A stretch of DNA of 23,728 nucleotides from DATBRC01 sp036560485 (lineage in GTDB: Bacteria > Pseudomonadota > Gammaproteobacteria > Burkholderiales > Burkholderiaceae_D). Position numbers and translations under genes: made by a program. How positions within the stretch are numbered: the stretch's first letter is position 1; every line of letters begins with the position of its first letter. The notes under the pieces are model-generated. The model did not search any database and was not told where the DNA came from. It saw only the letters and a program-made list of their open reading frames with translations. Shown here in pieces: positions 1-7,700 of this stretch. The stretch lies in NCBI GenBank assembly GCA_036560485.1, contig DATBRC010000039.1:1-23728 (forward strand). The letters are read 5' to 3'.

Positions 1-110
1 CGGTGAGCATCACAGGTTCAAGATTGGCCGTGTACAGCCAGGCTAAAACTGCTCTAGTTGAGTGCCTGAATGGCGATATGATCTATTTTAGACATTGCAC
101 TTTGTGCTGA
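1..110 (+). other. Possible 3' end of an upstream plus-strand gene
   Basis: Two plus-strand frames are open from the left edge. One stops with TAA at 44-46 (last residues RFKIGRVQPG) and one with TGA at 108-110. Neither tail is long enough to recognise. A terminator follows at 111-140, so some plus-strand transcript probably ends here. Which frame is real, or whether either is, cannot be decided from the window. Confidence 0.2.
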
Positions 111-140
111 AAAAAATGGCGGATTTCTCCGCCATTTTTT
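111..140. terminator. Bidirectional intrinsic terminator
   Basis: A perfect 13-bp inverted repeat (AAAAAATGGCGGA, loop TTTC, TCCGCCATTTTTT) has an A-run on one side and a T-run on the other, so it can terminate in both directions. It lies 20 nt beyond the hupE stop codon on the minus strand and just after the possible end of an upstream plus-strand gene. Confidence 0.9.
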
Positions 141-160
141 ATTTGAATTACGGCCAGGAT

Positions 161-766
161 TTAAGCCAATCCCGACAATAGATATACACCTGTCGCGCCA
201 ATACCCGCTCCTGCTATTCGCACGACCTTCGCTGCCATCTTGTCGCCGGCTGACAACCCAACTGTCAGTCCAAGTAAATGCAATGCTGCTGTAGCCATGA
301 TAAATCCTGTTCCATACTGCAACGCCGAAGTGCCATTTGGTAATTCCACACCATGCACATACCCATGTGCAAGGGCAAACAACGATACCAACATAGAACC
401 AGCCCACACCGGCATGTTGACAGCAAAAGCAATCAGCAAGCCTAATACCATCACTGAGGTGGCAACCCCAATCTCCACACCCGAAAAATGCACCCCGGCG
501 ACAGCCACTACAGCCCCCACGGCCATCATCAATGGAAATACGATTGGTAACACCCAAAGTGCAGGACGTTTATTCTGCGCAGCCCAGATGCCGACGGCAA
601 GCATTGCCAATAAATGATCAATGCCTGAAAAGGGATGTGCGAACCCGCTCTCAAAACCAATCACCGAATGGCTGGCGCTCACATGAGCAAATGCCGGCGT
701 CATAAATACGCCGATCATGCCCAATATGACGAACAGGACCGTGTTTTTAAGTAAAAACAAAAACAT
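161..766 (-). CDS. hupE: HupE/UreJ family nickel/cobalt transporter
   Basis: Predicted 201-residue inner-membrane protein of the HupE/UreJ family, secondary permeases for Ni2+ or Co2+. The sequence shows an N-terminal hydrophobic signal-like segment ending AFA (to about residue 27), then His-rich HVSASH, the family motif HPFSGIDH at 44-51, and a second His-containing motif AHGYVHGVE at 133-141, within about six hydrophobic segments. The start at 766 is chosen because GGAG sits 6 nt upstream; the open frame runs up to 826, but the extra N-terminal residues have no good ribosome-binding site. No urease, hydrogenase or cobalamin gene is in view, so the metal cannot be assigned. It is transcribed away from the neighbouring GGDEF gene and ends at a strong terminator. 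Confidence 0.88.
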   Translation of the reverse strand: MFLFLLKNTVLFVILGMIGVFMTPAFAHVSASHSVIGFESGFAHPFSGIDHLLAMLAVGIWAAQNKRPALWVLPIVFPLMMAVGAVVAVAGVHFSGVEIGVATSVMVLGLLIAFAVNMPVWAGSMLVSLFALAHGYVHGVELPNGTSALQYGTGFIMATAALHLLGLTVGLSAGDKMAAKVVRIAGAGIGATGVYLLSGLA

Positions 767-986
767 ATTTTTCTCCATGAGTTTCTTGAAAATATTTGAA
801 TTGTTAAATACTGGAAATGAATCCATACCCTATTCACTTTATAGAAGCATGTAATTAACTCAAAGCAAATTTCGTGCGCACAATCGACAGGCCTATGACT
901 AGCCGGAAATATTCAACAATATTTTTGCAAAATTAATTTTTTGAATGTTAATTCATTTAATGAAATTTCTGTAACAATCATGACCC

Positions 987-1004
987 ATCCCATAAATATG
1001 GGAT
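987..1004. promoter_or_regulatory. Perfect 18-bp palindrome between hupE and the GGDEF gene
   Basis: ATCCCATA, AA, TATGGGAT: arms of 8 bp with a 2-bp centre. It lies 55 bp before the GGDEF start codon in the divergent hupE/GGDEF intergenic region. A second AT-rich inverted repeat (AAATATT, CAAC, AATATTT) lies at 907-924. The shape suits a dimeric repressor or activator site. No known regulator consensus was recognised. Confidence 0.35.
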
Positions 1005-1058
1005 TGACCATTCGTCATAACTAAAAGAAAGTACCGTTTTTACCAAGAAGAAATATTG

Positions 1059-2276
1059 ATGTTGCTCGATATCCGCACGCTCATATTTGTCCTTACTGTC
1101 AGTAATGCGCTCATTTTTATCCTGATTGGCTCGACTTTCATCAGTCGCCGCAGAGATACAGGTGGCGTATCGTGCTGGCTATGGTCGTATGCCGTCCAGA
1201 CCTTAGGCTGGGCTTTGCTGCTCTTGCGCGGCATTGCACCTGACTGGCTCTCCATTGTAGTAGCCAATACATTATTAATCAGTGGTGCTGTGTTGGTATT
1301 CCGAGCAATTCGCGACTTTCTTGAGCGTCCAATTACATGGCATATCAGTATCCTGACCATCTTATTATTTTTGACCGTATTCAGCGGCTTGTATGCATCC
1401 GGCAGCAGGCCCACCACATTAGTGATCTGGGTCAGCTTGATGGGTGGCGCATTAGGACTTGCATGCGCCATGGCATTGATGAAGGATATTCAATGGCGCT
1501 CGGCACCCGCGCGCTGGACAACCGGCTTATGGTTGGGTGTCAGTGGTGCCATATTAATTGCAAGGGCGATCGCAGTATTTTTATCACCGACGCCCAATTA
1601 CTCTCTTTACACACAATCGATCGTACAAATCATCGCTTTCATCGTCGCATATAGTGCAATGCTGGGTGCAAGTTTTGGTTTTAACTTGATGCTGCAAGAG
1701 CGCACGACACATACTCTTCAACAAATCGCGCAACAGGATGAATTGACCGGCGTGTTCAATCGCCGTTATCTGCTTGACAGGGTCAAACATGAATTAAGCC
1801 GAATGAGAAGGCGCAATAGCGACAACCTGGTTTTAATGATGCTCGACATCGATAATTTTAAAGTGGTGAATGACCAATACGGACATGCTGCAGGGGATGC
1901 GTTACTGAAAAGCTTTACAGCACAACTATCCGAAATATTGCGCACGCCAGATGTGCTGGGACGCTATGGAGGGGAAGAATTTTGCGTGCTACTGCCTGAC
2001 ACCAATCTGGAGAAAGGGCTTCAGGTCGCCGAGCGGCTGCGTATGGCAGCCAAGAATGCGCGTATTTCTGTTGGCAACGAGATTTTGCAACGTACTGTCA
2101 GTATTGGTGTTGCGCACGCTAGCGGAAATGCGTTACCAGAACTCGACAAACTCTTTCTGGCGGCGGACCGCGCCCTCTATCAAGCAAAACAAGATGGGCG
2201 GGATCGAATTGCTTGCGCTGTGGACACCTCAACAACATATGAGATATCCAGTCCATTTAATACGATCAATATCTAA
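1059..2276 (+). CDS. Membrane-bound diguanylate cyclase (GGDEF)
   Basis: A 405-residue inner-membrane enzyme predicted to make cyclic di-GMP from two GTP. Residues 1 to about 215 form roughly six or seven hydrophobic segments with no recognised sensor family. A GGDEF domain follows from about 225 (DELTGVFNRRYL), with the signature GGEEF at 304-308. RTPD at 295-298, five residues before the signature, matches the RxxD product-inhibition site, so the enzyme should be active and feedback-inhibited. The start is ATG 1059 with AAGAAG 8 nt upstream; a TTG directly before it is less likely. It is divergent from hupE and convergent with the response regulator, 31 bp apart. A link to the response regulator or to the pilus genes is possible but not shown. 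Confidence 0.92.
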   Translation: MLLDIRTLIFVLTVSNALIFILIGSTFISRRRDTGGVSCWLWSYAVQTLGWALLLLRGIAPDWLSIVVANTLLISGAVLVFRAIRDFLERPITWHISILTILLFLTVFSGLYASGSRPTTLVIWVSLMGGALGLACAMALMKDIQWRSAPARWTTGLWLGVSGAILIARAIAVFLSPTPNYSLYTQSIVQIIAFIVAYSAMLGASFGFNLMLQERTTHTLQQIAQQDELTGVFNRRYLLDRVKHELSRMRRRNSDNLVLMMLDIDNFKVVNDQYGHAAGDALLKSFTAQLSEILRTPDVLGRYGGEEFCVLLPDTNLEKGLQVAERLRMAAKNARISVGNEILQRTVSIGVAHASGNALPELDKLFLAADRALYQAKQDGRDRIACAVDTSTTYEISSPFNTINI

Positions 2277-2307
2277 GCAACCAACGCCTTGCGCGATCGC
2301 ATCGCCA

Positions 2308-3168
2308 TTACATTGAGCTGACTATTTTGCGAGAGCTAGGAAGAAATTTAGCGATCGTAGCAAGCAACTCATCTTCACCTACAGGCTTGCCGAGATAAGC
2401 ATCACAGCCGGCCCAATTGCCACGAAATTTATCGAATGTGGATGACTTGCTGCTCAACATGACTACCGCAGTATTCTTGGTGGATGAGCTCGACTTGATC
2501 AGCTTGCACACTTGATAGCCGTCCATTCCAGGCATCAAGATATCCAGGAAAATACAGGTATACGCTTTAGCCTGCGCCATATCGATTGCAGTCTCGCCAT
2601 TTTCTGCAAAATCCACATCGAAACGGAACGGTGCCAACTTGGCGCGCATAAAAGCACGCACGGTAGCACTGTCATCCACCACTAGCACAGTCTCGGTTGG
2701 ATTGGGTTCTATAAATACAGGCTCCTGCGGCGCATCCTTATCGATGGAACGGCGATACGTGCGGCCATCCCATTTGCCGTCAGTTGAGCCTTGACGTTTT
2801 GCTCTTTCCTGCAACGCCGCCTGCATCACCATATCGAGCTGCTCAAATAAACGCATCCAGTGAATCGGCTTATCGACAAACGGCCAGCCGGTAGAAACAC
2901 GCGTCCGTCCCACCAATACGGCTGGGGCATGAACATTCGGCGGATCATTTTGCAGTTGCTTCAATGCTTCAGGATTATCTGCATTAACCAGATGAACGTC
3001 GGTACGTTCATCTGGGCTGGAAGGCTCCGCATAAAACATCGGACGCCGGCCGGTCAAACGAAAGGTCGACGTCAGCATCGCCTTTTCAGCATCAGAAAAA
3101 CCAACCATTTCAAGTACGAAACGGCGGCTACCGGTTTGTGGCTTCACGGATTGTTGTACCTGATTCAT
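2308..3168 (-). CDS. Response regulator with a degenerate N-terminal receiver
   Basis: A 286-residue protein with no DNA-binding or enzymatic output domain. The C-terminal half is a complete CheY-like receiver: acidic pair D165/D166, phospho-acceptor D209 in FLDILMPG, a Ser/Thr-containing MLSSKSS strand and Lys261 in GKPV. The N-terminal half (about 17-125) looks like a second receiver that has lost the phosphorylation site; LVNADN stands where the aspartate strand would be and a DKP motif is kept. A basic linker joins the two. Such proteins act by protein contact, as in PilG/PatA-like regulators of pilus motility; that role is inferred. The start is ATG 3168; an in-frame TTG at 3201 has no better ribosome-binding site. 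It lies downstream of the dnaX-caiB series. Confidence 0.85.
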   Translation of the reverse strand: MNQVQQSVKPQTGSRRFVLEMVGFSDAEKAMLTSTFRLTGRRPMFYAEPSSPDERTDVHLVNADNPEALKQLQNDPPNVHAPAVLVGRTRVSTGWPFVDKPIHWMRLFEQLDMVMQAALQERAKRQGSTDGKWDGRTYRRSIDKDAPQEPVFIEPNPTETVLVVDDSATVRAFMRAKLAPFRFDVDFAENGETAIDMAQAKAYTCIFLDILMPGMDGYQVCKLIKSSSSTKNTAVVMLSSKSSTFDKFRGNWAGCDAYLGKPVGEDELLATIAKFLPSSRKIVSSM

Positions 3169-3266
3169 AGTGGGTAATGACCTATTGGAATGATTACGCA
3201 ACTTTTTTGGCTATCTCATTGATGAAATGATAACAGATCTTCTCGAGAAATATCCCAAAGTTTGCA

Positions 3267-3401
3267 CTATTTCACTATTGCACCCGATACATCTGCCTGC
3301 TGCAGGGTATTCCCAAACAGTTTACTGTTAAACGTGAAATAACCCAATAAGAAAAGTATCAGGGCGATGATGAAATGCTTCAAGAAACGTTTATGGTCCA
3401 A
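3267..3401 (-). CDS. Small single-pass membrane protein, 44 residues
   Basis: A short reading frame in the gap between the CoA-transferase gene and the response regulator. It starts at TTG with GGAG exactly 6 nt upstream and ends at TAG. The product begins with a basic stretch (MDHKRFLKH), followed by one hydrophobic helix at about 10-24 (FIIALILFLLGYFTF) and a short polar tail. Basic residues before the helix suggest the N-terminus stays in the cytoplasm. It follows the CoA-transferase stop codon by 37 nt on the same strand and may share its transcript. No family was recognised. The ribosome-binding site, composition and topology favour a real gene, but no homology supports it. Confidence 0.45.
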   Translation of the reverse strand: MDHKRFLKHFIIALILFLLGYFTFNSKLFGNTLQQADVSGAIVK

Positions 3402-3438
3402 AGCTGTCTCCAATATGAGTCACTAAAACACAACTTCG

Positions 3439-4677
3439 TTAAATGACATGTTCACGCCGGAATTGTTCAATCGCCACTTCATCATATCCCAGTGCACGCA
3501 ATACTTCTTCGTTATGTTCTCCCAAACCAGGCCCCAGCCATTTGGTCTCGCCTGGCGTCTCCGACATCTTCGGCGTGATGGCAGGTAATTTGATCGGCGT
3601 GCCATCCTCGAATGCATGCTGCTCAAACATGTTACGCGCCAAAAAATGCGGGTCGGTCATCATATCCTTGACCGAATAAATTTTGCCGACCGGTACATCG
3701 GCCGTCTTCAGAACCGCGAGCGCACTATCAATTGTTTGCGTGTCGCACCACATCTGGATTGCTGCATCGATTTCGGCAGTGCGCGGCACGCGTCCATCAT
3801 TGCGCGCCAGTTGCGGATCATTGGCCAAGTCCTCACGTTCGATGGCAATCATCAAACGCTTGAAAATCGCATCGCCATTGCCTGCGATGACGATGTTGGC
3901 GCCTTCCTTGGTTGTGTAGGTATTGGATGGCACGATGCCCGGCAATGCGCCGCCTGTACGCTCGCGTATCACGCCGGCGTGATCGTATTCCGGCACCAGT
4001 GATTCCATCATGTTGAACACTGCCTCATAGAGCGCGACATCTACCATCTGCCCTTGCCCCGCAACGCATTGTTCGCCCGGCTTGCCATTCCACCGGCCAC
4101 CGGTCACATCACGATGGCGCAGCGCCATCATCGCGCCGATCACGCCATGCAAAGCCGCGACCGAATCGCCAATTGAAATGCCAATGCGCATCGGTGGCCG
4201 ATCCGGATGGCCGGAAACATAACGCATGCCGCCCATCGACTCACCAATCGCACCGAAACCCGGCAAATCCTTCAACGGTCCGGTTTGCCCGTAACCGGAC
4301 AGGCGCACCATGATCGTGGCGGGATTGATTGCCTTTAAATCTTCGTAACCGAGGTTCCACTTTTCCAGCACACCTGGGCGATAATTTTCGATGATGACGT
4401 CGGCTTCCAGCGCCAATTGCTGCGCGATCTTTTGACCACGCGGATCTTTCATGTTAAGCGTGATGCTCTTCTTGTTGCGTGACTGTACCGACCACCACAA
4501 TGACGTACCATCTTTCAGCACGCGCCATTGACGAATCGGATCGCCACCATCTGGTGACTCGATCTTGATGACATCTGCGCCAAATTCAGCCAGCATGCGC
4601 GAACAAAATGGACCTGCGATCAGAGTGCCCAACTCAAGAACTTTAATGCCGGATAACGGACCAGGTTTTGTTGTCAT
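3439..4677 (-). CDS. CaiB/BaiF-type (class III) CoA-transferase
   Basis: A 412-residue cytoplasmic enzyme of the family III CoA-transferases, which move CoA between carboxylic acids. Typical blocks are present: VLELGTLIAGPFCSRMLAEF at 14-33, GADVIKIE at 33-40, ENYRPGVLEKWNLGYEDL at 97-114, and RLSGYGQTGP at 125-134. Residues 193-208 (GGRWNGKPGEQCVAGQ) look like a short insertion before the active-site strand. The position usually holding the catalytic aspartate appears to be Glu218 (LYEAVF). Substrates cannot be read from sequence. It starts 20 nt after the recR stop, so it is probably co-transcribed with dnaX-ybaB-recR although metabolically unrelated. Confidence 0.88.
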   Translation of the reverse strand: MTTKPGPLSGIKVLELGTLIAGPFCSRMLAEFGADVIKIESPDGGDPIRQWRVLKDGTSLWWSVQSRNKKSITLNMKDPRGQKIAQQLALEADVIIENYRPGVLEKWNLGYEDLKAINPATIMVRLSGYGQTGPLKDLPGFGAIGESMGGMRYVSGHPDRPPMRIGISIGDSVAALHGVIGAMMALRHRDVTGGRWNGKPGEQCVAGQGQMVDVALYEAVFNMMESLVPEYDHAGVIRERTGGALPGIVPSNTYTTKEGANIVIAGNGDAIFKRLMIAIEREDLANDPQLARNDGRVPRTAEIDAAIQMWCDTQTIDSALAVLKTADVPVGKIYSVKDMMTDPHFLARNMFEQHAFEDGTPIKLPAITPKMSETPGETKWLGPGLGEHNEEVLRALGYDEVAIEQFRREHVI

Positions 4678-4697
4678 GTTCTGATGTAAATAAAAAC

Positions 4698-5294
4698 TTA
4701 TGTCGCACGTCGATCGAGCATCGCACGCGCAATCGTCCCTGCATCCACATATTCAAGCTCACCACCAACCGGTACGCCACGTGCAAGGCGACTGACCTTC
4801 AAGCCGCGTGCCTTCAGTGTCTCACTGATGTAGTGTGCGGTTGCTTCACCTTCATTGGTGAAATTGGTGGCTAATACGACTTCAGCAACCACGCCATCAG
4901 TTGCACGGCTGATCAGTTTTTCAAGATGGATATCTTTGGGACCGATGCCATCCAATGGGGACAGGCGTCCCATCAGTACGAAATACAAACCTTTGTAGGT
5001 CAAGGTTTGCTCGATCATTAGTTGGTCACCAGGCGTTTCGACCACACATAATAATTGCGCGTTGCGCTCCGTATCGAGACACGTTTCACAGATTTCATTT
5101 TCCGTGAATGTATTGCACTTGGCGCAATGATGGATTTTTTCGACCGCCTGCAACAGCGCGCGTCCTAACAGCGCGGCGCCTTCACGATCGTGCTGCATCA
5201 GGTGATAAGCCATGCGCTGTGCAGACTTAGGACCGACTCCCGGCAAGCGACGCAACGCTTCAGTGAGAAAATCGAGACTGGAAGGTGATTTCAC
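4698..5294 (-). CDS. recR: Recombination mediator protein RecR
   Basis: A 198-residue RecR, partner of RecF/RecO in loading RecA at single-strand gaps. A helix-hairpin-helix is visible at about 14-30 (LRRLPGVGPKSAQRMAYHL), then a four-cysteine zinc site (Cys57, 60, 69, 72), then a Toprim domain from about 81 (LCVVETPGD), and the C-terminal VSRLARGVPVGGELEYVD block. Length is normal for the family. The start codon is GTG with a weak ribosome-binding site, 15 nt after the ybaB stop, so translation may be coupled. The dnaX-ybaB-recR order is widely conserved in bacteria. Confidence 0.97.
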   Translation of the reverse strand: MKSPSSLDFLTEALRRLPGVGPKSAQRMAYHLMQHDREGAALLGRALLQAVEKIHHCAKCNTFTENEICETCLDTERNAQLLCVVETPGDQLMIEQTLTYKGLYFVLMGRLSPLDGIGPKDIHLEKLISRATDGVVAEVVLATNFTNEGEATAHYISETLKARGLKVSRLARGVPVGGELEYVDAGTIARAMLDRRAT

Positions 5295-5309
5295 TGAACA
5301 GCTGAAAAA

Positions 5310-5636
5310 TTAAAACGGCATTTTAAAACCGGGAGGCAACGGCAGACCAGCTGTCATTCCCGACATTTTCTCTTGCGATGTCGCTTCTGCTTTACGTGCT
5401 GCATCGTTGAATGCTGCTGCGACCAGATCTTCCAGCATATCCTTGTCTTCCGCCAGCAAGGATGGATCGATCGACACGCGCTTGACGTCGTTCTTGCATG
5501 TCATGACAACCTTGACCAAGCCTGCGCCGGATTGGCCCTCTACTTCAATCGACGCCAACTGCTCTTGCATCTTCTTCATGTTGTCTTGCATTGCTTGCGC
5601 CTGCTTCATCAAGCCTGCCAATTGGTTTTTCATCAT
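5310..5636 (-). CDS. ybaB: YbaB/EbfC nucleoid-associated protein
   Basis: A 108-residue small protein of the YbaB/EbfC family, a dimeric DNA-binding nucleoid-associated protein. The N-terminus (about 1-30) is a Gln/Met-rich amphipathic helix (LMKQAQAMQDNMKKMQEQ), followed by the SVEVEGQSGAGLVKVVM-like strand region and a C-terminal tail ending LPPGFKMPF, typical of the family. AGGAG lies 7 nt before the first ATG; a second in-frame ATG follows directly. It sits 21 nt after dnaX and 15 nt before recR, the usual arrangement. Confidence 0.96.
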   Translation of the reverse strand: MMKNQLAGLMKQAQAMQDNMKKMQEQLASIEVEGQSGAGLVKVVMTCKNDVKRVSIDPSLLAEDKDMLEDLVAAAFNDAARKAEATSQEKMSGMTAGLPLPPGFKMPF

Positions 5637-5657
5637 GATCGTTCTCCTGTTTGCGTA

Positions 5658-7532
5658 TTAAATGGGTTTGATCGATCCTGGAACAATCGTGGCGCCGAAT
5701 TCGCGCATCATCGTTTGCACAAATGGATCGCTATGCATGGTTTCTTCCGCCTGCTTCTGGCGTGTCGCGCGGTCGGCTTGTGCCTGCGCATTGGCAGTCT
5801 GTTGTACCACGCCGATTTCAGTTGCAATCTTTACCGTTTTACCGAAGTGCTCAGATAGTGTGGCAGCGAGTTTGTCGACACTGCCCGCTGAGCATAAGGT
5901 TTCAACGGGCACGCGCAGATTGAATTGAATATTGCTACCGCTGCTGTCGCATTGAACCAACTCGCTTTGCTGCGCCAACTGCTGTACTACGCCACGCACA
6001 TTCAATGCGGCTGCGAGTGCCGGCCAATTACCATCCCAATTCAGAGCAGGAACTGGCTGCATAATGGCTGGTCGTGCAGCTACTGCAGATACTGGCGGCT
6101 GTGCCGGTGTTTCAGTTTTTTTTTGAACTGATTCGCCTGAAAAATCCGATACCGGGCGCGCTCTGGCTTGCGGTCTTTCTTCATCCCAGGAAGGTGGCAT
6201 CGTTGATGATGCATGCGTCGATTTCGCAGTTGGACCTGCCTTGCCATTTCCATTATTGCGCGCTGCATCGAGCGCTGCACGCGCTGGGCTCATGCCAGAT
6301 GGTGCAGCATTTGCTGATATCGGCGCGCGTCCGACCGGTGCACTTGTTGTAACGGTTTGTGGTGCTGCACTCAATCGTGCTGCTGCAGGTGACGGATTAG
6401 AAACGGCTACCGGCTTCGATTCAATTCCGCCCATGCCTGGACGAAACGCGAGCATGCGCAACAAGGTCATCGAGAATCCGGCATATTCATCCGGCGCCAA
6501 ACCCAATTCATTACGGCCATGCACAGCAATTTGGTAAAACAGTTGTACTTCTTCTGCATCGAATGCAGATGCCAGTCGCATGATGTCTTCGCGTTCCGGC
6601 AAATCATCCGGCACGGCGGATGGCACCGACTGCGCCAGCGCAATCCGATGCAACAACGAGCCAAGATCCTGCAGCGCACCGTTGTATGACAAACTGCGCG
6701 TGGCCATTTCGTCGGCCACTGCCAATAATCCGGCACCGTCTTTTTGCGCCAACGCATCCAGCACACGAACCAAGTACGATTGATCCAGCGCGCCCAGCAT
6801 GCCCTGCACTGCTTCCAATGTCACCTTGCCGGCCGCATACGCAATCGCCTGATCGGTCAACGATAACGCATCACGCATCGAACCATGTGCACCCTGCGCC
6901 AGCAAACGCAACGCAGGCGTTTCGAATTCAATCTTCTCTTGTCCAAGAATATTATCCAGATGCGACACGATATGACCCGGAGGCATTTGCTTCAAATTGA
7001 ATTGCAGGCAACGCGACAACACGGTGACAGGAATTTTTTGCGGATCGGTGGTGGCAAGAATAAATTTAACGTGCTCGGGCGGCTCTTCCAGCGTCTTCAA
7101 CATCGAATTGAAAGCATGGTTGGTGAGCATATGTACCTCATCGATCATGTACACCTTGAAACGTGCATTGGATGGCGCGTACACCGCCTGCTCCAATAAT
7201 TGCGCCATTTCATCGACGCCACGATTCGACGCAGCATCCATTTCAATGTAATCAACAAAACGCCCTGCATCAATCGCAACGCATGCTTCACATACTCCGC
7301 AAGGTTGCGCAGTAATATCACCTTGGCCGTCGATGCCTTGGCAGTTGAACGACTTCGCCAGAATGCGCGACAAGGTGGTCTTGCCGACGCCACGTGTGCC
7401 GGTGAACAGATAGGCGTGATGCAGCCGCTTGTTCTCCAACGCATGTGTCAAAGCCCGCACGACGTGCTCTTGCCCAACGAGCGTTTCGAAGCTCCTGGGG
7501 CGATATTTTCGGGCGAGAACTTGATAAGACAT
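5658..7532 (-). CDS. dnaX: DNA polymerase III subunits tau and gamma
   Basis: A 624-residue clamp-loader ATPase and organiser of the replisome. The start MSYQVLARKYRP at 7532 is the usual N-terminus of the family; a TTG seven codons upstream is unlikely. Visible parts are Walker A GTRGVGKT (45-52), the zinc cysteines 64, 78, 81 and 84, Walker B with DEVH (131-134) and the sensor/arginine-finger SRC (173-175). A long Ala/Pro/Ser-rich linker runs from about 380 to 490, then the tau-specific C-terminal domain. Inside the linker an A9 run at codons 470-473 could produce a short gamma-like form (see separate entry). It heads the dnaX-ybaB-recR series. Confidence 0.97.
   Translation of the reverse strand: MSYQVLARKYRPRSFETLVGQEHVVRALTHALENKRLHHAYLFTGTRGVGKTTLSRILAKSFNCQGIDGQGDITAQPCGVCEACVAIDAGRFVDYIEMDAASNRGVDEMAQLLEQAVYAPSNARFKVYMIDEVHMLTNHAFNSMLKTLEEPPEHVKFILATTDPQKIPVTVLSRCLQFNLKQMPPGHIVSHLDNILGQEKIEFETPALRLLAQGAHGSMRDALSLTDQAIAYAAGKVTLEAVQGMLGALDQSYLVRVLDALAQKDGAGLLAVADEMATRSLSYNGALQDLGSLLHRIALAQSVPSAVPDDLPEREDIMRLASAFDAEEVQLFYQIAVHGRNELGLAPDEYAGFSMTLLRMLAFRPGMGGIESKPVAVSNPSPAAARLSAAPQTVTTSAPVGRAPISANAAPSGMSPARAALDAARNNGNGKAGPTAKSTHASSTMPPSWDEERPQARARPVSDFSGESVQKKTETPAQPPVSAVAARPAIMQPVPALNWDGNWPALAAALNVRGVVQQLAQQSELVQCDSSGSNIQFNLRVPVETLCSAGSVDKLAATLSEHFGKTVKIATEIGVVQQTANAQAQADRATRQKQAEETMHSDPFVQTMMREFGATIVPGSIKPI
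6112..6125 (-). promoter_or_regulatory. A9 slippery site in dnaX with adjacent -1 frame stop
   Basis: On the coding strand the frame-0 codons read CAA AAA AAA ACT GAA, giving nine A residues (6124 to 6116) that contain A_AAA_AAA in the right phase for -1 slippage. One step back gives AAC TGA, so translation stops immediately and yields a product of about 473 residues ending in Asn. This matches the layout of the Escherichia coli gamma signal. A9 is also the run length known for transcript slippage in Thermus dnaX. A small CGGC-ACA-GCCG hairpin follows; no strong upstream Shine-Dalgarno-like stimulator is evident. Confidence 0.55.
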
Positions 7533-7600
7533 TAAGGAATGTACCGCGATCAACGAAAACGCAATTTTACCTGAATCCCTTGTTGTTATTGAGCCTATTC

Positions 7601-7619
7601 ATATGAAACAGTTTCATAT
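7601..7619. promoter_or_regulatory. Perfect 19-bp palindrome upstream of the acyl-CoA dehydrogenase gene
   Basis: ATATGAAAC, A, GTTTCATAT: 9-bp arms around one central base. It lies in the divergent dnaX/acyl-CoA dehydrogenase gap and ends 5 bp before TTGACT (7625-7630), a possible -35 box with TATCAC at 7649-7654 as a weak -10. The form is typical of a TetR- or GntR-family operator. The GAAAC/GTTTC core resembles fatty-acid regulator sites such as that of PsrA, but the spacing differs. Confidence 0.5.
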
Positions 7620-7700
7620 AAGAATTGACTGAACTATCAGTACTTCAATATCACTGGCTGTTATAGACTGGTGAATATTCTGTTGGCAAGGAGACGCATC

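Noticed and set aside
1..40. GGTTCAAGATT near the left edge as a tRNA T-arm
   Set aside because: The flanking bases do not form the 5-bp T stem or an acceptor stem.
52..93. Minus-strand MSKIDHIAIQALN, resembling the start of a glyoxalase-fold protein
   Set aside because: It stops after 13 residues, has no ribosome-binding site and lies beyond a strong terminator; a chance resemblance.
5658..7553. Several plus-strand frames of 60-126 codons inside dnaX
   Set aside because: They are shadows of the dnaX frame, rich in Ala/Arg/His/Cys, without ribosome-binding sites.
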